From: Cognatishimia activa
GTDB taxonomy: Bacteria > Pseudomonadota > Alphaproteobacteria > Rhodobacterales > Rhodobacteraceae
Direction: 5' to 3'
NCBI RefSeq assembly: GCF_026016445.1
Contig: NZ_CP096147.1
Span: forward strand, 1,710,501-1,774,500
DNA length: 64,000 nt
A program made the position numbers and the translations under genes. Below the pieces are notes generated by a model. It was not told the origin of the DNA. It saw nothing but the letters and a program-made list of their open reading frames with translations, and searched no databases. Below are positions 62,260 to 64,000 of this stretch, in pieces; positions within the stretch are counted from its first letter, which is position 1; every line of letters starts with the position of its first letter.

Positions 62260-62544
62260 TCAGTCAAAGATATCAAGTATATCGTCAAAATCATCAAAGA
62301 GTTCCGACAGGAAGCCCTTCTTTTTCTTCTTGTATTTTTTCTTTGATTTCAGCGGCTTCTTATAAGCAACTGGCTTTTCATAATGCTGCTTTTTCTCAGC
62401 CTTACGCGATTTGACAGGCATTTGCTTGATGTCATGCAGTGGCGCCCCGCAGGAAGCACACGCCAGCTCATGTTGCACATCACCGGTCAGTTTCAGGGCC
62501 GCCCGTGTGCCGCAATAACAGCATGTCGCGATTTTTGGTCCCAT
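62260..62544 (-). CDS. small zinc-ribbon protein with basic and acidic tail
   Basis: A protein of 94 residues with two Cys pairs (CCYCGTRAAL, ACASCGAPL) forming a zinc ribbon. A Lys-rich stretch (KKPLKSKKKYKKKKKG) and an acidic C-terminus (LFDDFDDILDIFD) follow. The tail resembles a nucleic-acid-binding segment with a self-masking acidic end. I do not recognise a named family. Confidence 0.75.
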   Translation of the reverse strand: MGPKIATCCYCGTRAALKLTGDVQHELACASCGAPLHDIKQMPVKSRKAEKKQHYEKPVAYKKPLKSKKKYKKKKKGFLSELFDDFDDILDIFD

Positions 62545-62608
62545 CTCTGCCCTGCTCTTTTGGTTCTGTTCAGAACGATATTGCCTTCAGTGCCTCGTGT
62601 TTCAAGCC

Positions 62609-63391
62609 TCAGGACTTCGGCTTGGCCGCATAAAGCGCCACTGCTGCGGCGTTGGAGACGTTTAAGGAGCCGAAACCGCCAGCAAAATCGATTTTTACAA
62701 GCTGATCCACCGTCTCTTTGGTTTTCTGACGCAGGCCCGGTCCTTCAGCGCCAAGAACCAAGGCAATCGGTCGGTCATATTTGCCGTCCAATACCTCTTC
62801 GATGGTTTCCTCAGCTTCACCATCCAGCCCCAGAACGATGTACCCCATGTTCTGCAAATCAATAATGGTATCCGCCAGATTGCGCATGCGCAGATAAGGC
62901 TGGCGTTCCAAAGCACCAGAAGCTGTTTTCGCAAGCGCCCCAGTTTCAGGTGCCGAGTGATGGCGGGTTCCGATCACGGCCTGCGCGCCGAAGACCTCGG
63001 CAGAACGCAGAATCGCGCCAACATTATGTGGATCGGTCACGCGATCGAGCAAAACCAGACGCGGAGGACGATCATCAGAGCTGATTGCGCGATCCGTCAG
63101 GCTGCCCCAATTCAAGGGCTTCACTTCTAATGCTGCGCCTTGGTGCACGGATTGCTTATCGATCGGAGCGTTGAATTTCCGCGGGTCCACCATTTCTGGT
63201 GTCATGCCAGAGGCGGCAATGGCCTCTGCGAGCTTGTCAGAGGCGTTTTTGGTCACCATGAGTCGCAGTTTTTCCCGCGCTGGGTTCATCAGCGCATCAC
63301 GCACCGCATGAAGGCCAAATAGCCAGACCGTTTCGGCAGATGCGGCCTTTTTGGCCTGCTCTTTTTCAACGACCCACTTTGGCTTTTTCAT
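62609..63391 (-). CDS. rlmB: 23S rRNA (guanosine-2'-O-)-methyltransferase RlmB (TrmH family)
   Basis: A SPOUT methyltransferase of 260 residues. The N-terminal L30e-like substrate domain (VWLFGLHAVRDALMNPAREKLRLMVT) is followed by motif 1 LLDRVTDPHNVGAILRSAEVFGA, motif 2 ALVLGAEGPGLRQKT and motif 3 GFGSLNVSNAAAVALYA. It probably methylates a 23S rRNA guanosine, though TrmH-type tRNA specificity cannot be excluded. The ATG at 63391 is chosen; the longer frame runs through the tRNA-Tyr gene. Confidence 0.93.
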   Translation of the reverse strand: MKKPKWVVEKEQAKKAASAETVWLFGLHAVRDALMNPAREKLRLMVTKNASDKLAEAIAASGMTPEMVDPRKFNAPIDKQSVHQGAALEVKPLNWGSLTDRAISSDDRPPRLVLLDRVTDPHNVGAILRSAEVFGAQAVIGTRHHSAPETGALAKTASGALERQPYLRMRNLADTIIDLQNMGYIVLGLDGEAEETIEEVLDGKYDRPIALVLGAEGPGLRQKTKETVDQLVKIDFAGGFGSLNVSNAAAVALYAAKPKS

Positions 63392-63463
63392 GGTTTTCCG
63401 CCTTCCAGAAATAAGAGCGGTACCAATGCAGTGAACTTGACCCATCTGCAAGAGATTTTCTTG

Positions 63464-63490
63464 TTGACGCCCCCCAATGGGGCCTGTAAT
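63464..63490 (+). promoter_or_regulatory. candidate tRNA-Tyr promoter
   Basis: TTGACG (63464-63469) and TGTAAT (63485-63490) are separated by 15 bp, about 36 bp before the mature tRNA. It is divergent from rlmB. Confidence 0.45.
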
Positions 63491-63525
63491 CAGCCCCTCA
63501 CGTTCAGCAGCGATGCCGAACAAGT

Positions 63526-63609
63526 GGGCGACAGGCCGCAAGGTGTGGCAGGGGACTGTAACTCCCTCGAGGCGACTCACGCTTGGTTCGATTCCAAGGT
63601 CGCCCACCA
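63526..63609 (+). tRNA. tRNA-Tyr(GTA)
   Basis: An 84-nt class II tRNA with a long variable arm (CGAGGCGACTCACG). The acceptor is GGGCGAC/GTCGCCC, anticodon loop CTGTAAC carries GTA, the T arm is CTTGG-TTCGATT-CCAAG, and CCA is encoded. Confidence 0.95.
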
Positions 63610-63643
63610 TTTTACTCAGACCCATCAAGGGTTTGCAGATACC

Positions 63644-63675
63644 AAAACGGCTCCTTCGGGAGCCGTTTTTGTTTT
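63644..63675 (+). terminator. intrinsic terminator after tRNA-Tyr
   Basis: AAAACGGCTCC-TTCG-GGAGCCGTTTT has a UUCG tetraloop and is followed by more T. It ends at the stop of the convergent O-antigen-ligase-like gene. Confidence 0.88.
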
Positions 63676-64000
63676 CATGATGCAATGGCTGGCTTCACAC
63701 GTTTGGGATGCACAGTGTCAATTGGATCGGCTGCAATTTCTCGCGCATGAATGCCCAGGATCATCAGACCCGGCCAGAGCAAATAAGCTTCGATTTCAAT
63801 GTTTTCCCCGAAAGACAGCATGCAAATCACCAGCAGGATTCCCAAAGGCAAACGTCCGCGTTGATGAAGTGTAGTATCCGCTAAAGCTGTGAGCAGCTGG
63901 TAGAGCAATGGGATCAGCAGAGCCAGGAAGCCCAACAGACCTTTTACAAACAAAAGCCCATACCAGGTGTGATGTGTGCCGATGGGCATATATTCGACGA
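63675..64000 (-). CDS. O-antigen ligase-like membrane protein (C-terminal part)
   Basis: The last 108 residues of a polytopic membrane protein; the frame continues past the right edge of the window. The segment starts in EYMPIGTHHTWYGLLFVKG, and the loop before it is typical of the O-antigen ligase/Wzy family periplasmic region. Three hydrophobic helices follow (GLLGFLALLIPLLYQLL, LPLGILLVICMLSF, AYLLWPGLMILGI). It probably joins or polymerises surface polysaccharide. Confidence 0.65.
   Translation of the reverse strand, partial: VEYMPIGTHHTWYGLLFVKGLLGFLALLIPLLYQLLTALADTTLHQRGRLPLGILLVICMLSFGENIEIEAYLLWPGLMILGIHAREIAADPIDTVHPKRVKPAIAS

Overview
The window is a stretch of ordinary chromosome from an alphaproteobacterium, most likely a marine Roseobacter-group member of the Rhodobacteraceae. 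The reasons are the fabB-fabI pair, the complete tol-pal-cpoB-tilS-ftsH block with ruvCAB upstream, folD/fhs one-carbon genes, a full-length pyruvate carboxylase, a DUF1127 micro-protein, alphaproteobacterial LexA-type sites (GTTC-N7-GTTC), and dispersed intergenic sequence of a kind I recall from roseobacter genomes. The DNA is moderately GC-rich by eye and almost fully coding. I see no insertion sequence, prophage, CRISPR array or replication origin.

Layout. 1-3.5 kb: the end of fabB, then fabI with a strong terminator, a divergent YciI/LysR pair and an FKBP isomerase. 3.7-8.1 kb: a co-directional run of hydrolases (HAD dehalogenase, alpha/beta hydrolase, EEP phosphatase/nuclease) ending in a PcaD-like and a PcaB-like protein that have both lost catalytic motifs. 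8.1-12.4 kb: a SqrR/BigR-like ArsR regulator joined to the LhrC2-type helicase and PdeM nuclease, facing a membrane-bound LytTR regulator. 12.6-15.5 kb (minus): fhs, chorismate mutase, folD. 16.7-28.5 kb (minus): ruvCAB, a conserved unknown gene, ybgC, tolQRAB, pal, cpoB, tilS, ftsH, the envelope-constriction and genome-maintenance core. 28.7-36.6 kb: DUF1127, prmA, an MFS transporter, priA, a transaldolase-like fsa, DUF484 and xerC. 37.2-42 kb: prkA-yeaH-spoVR, preceded by a long leader. 42-46.6 kb: a UvrD-type helicase with an acidic insertion and a perfect LexA box, divergent from a GAF-GGDEF cyclase. 46.9-50.3 kb: pyc. 50.4-53.3 kb: MAPEG, a secreted YHYH protein pair, three identical tRNA-Gly(GCC) genes and a 2H phosphodiesterase-like gene. 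53.4-60.5 kb: hisB, hisH, hisA, hisF and hisE in order, with unrelated small genes in most gaps. 60.5-64 kb: small stress or unknown genes, rlmB, tRNA-Tyr and the end of an O-antigen-ligase-like gene.

How the genes work together. Most of the window is housekeeping: fatty-acid synthesis, C1-folate supply, cell-envelope constriction, Holliday-junction resolution, replication restart and chromosome dimer resolution, anaplerosis and histidine synthesis. I did not find a clearly new multi-gene system. The most unusual signals are: leader/trailer complementarity around each of the three tRNA-Gly copies; a triple dyad operator between a DUF2306 gene and its TetR regulator; the pair of enzyme-family proteins that look catalytically dead; the thiol-sensor-like ArsR coupled to DNA-repair genes; and several perfect palindromes upstream of regulated genes (LysR/YciI, prkA, pyc). 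Start positions were chosen by Shine-Dalgarno fit and family length; TTG starts are proposed for ftsH, tolA, priA and xerC.
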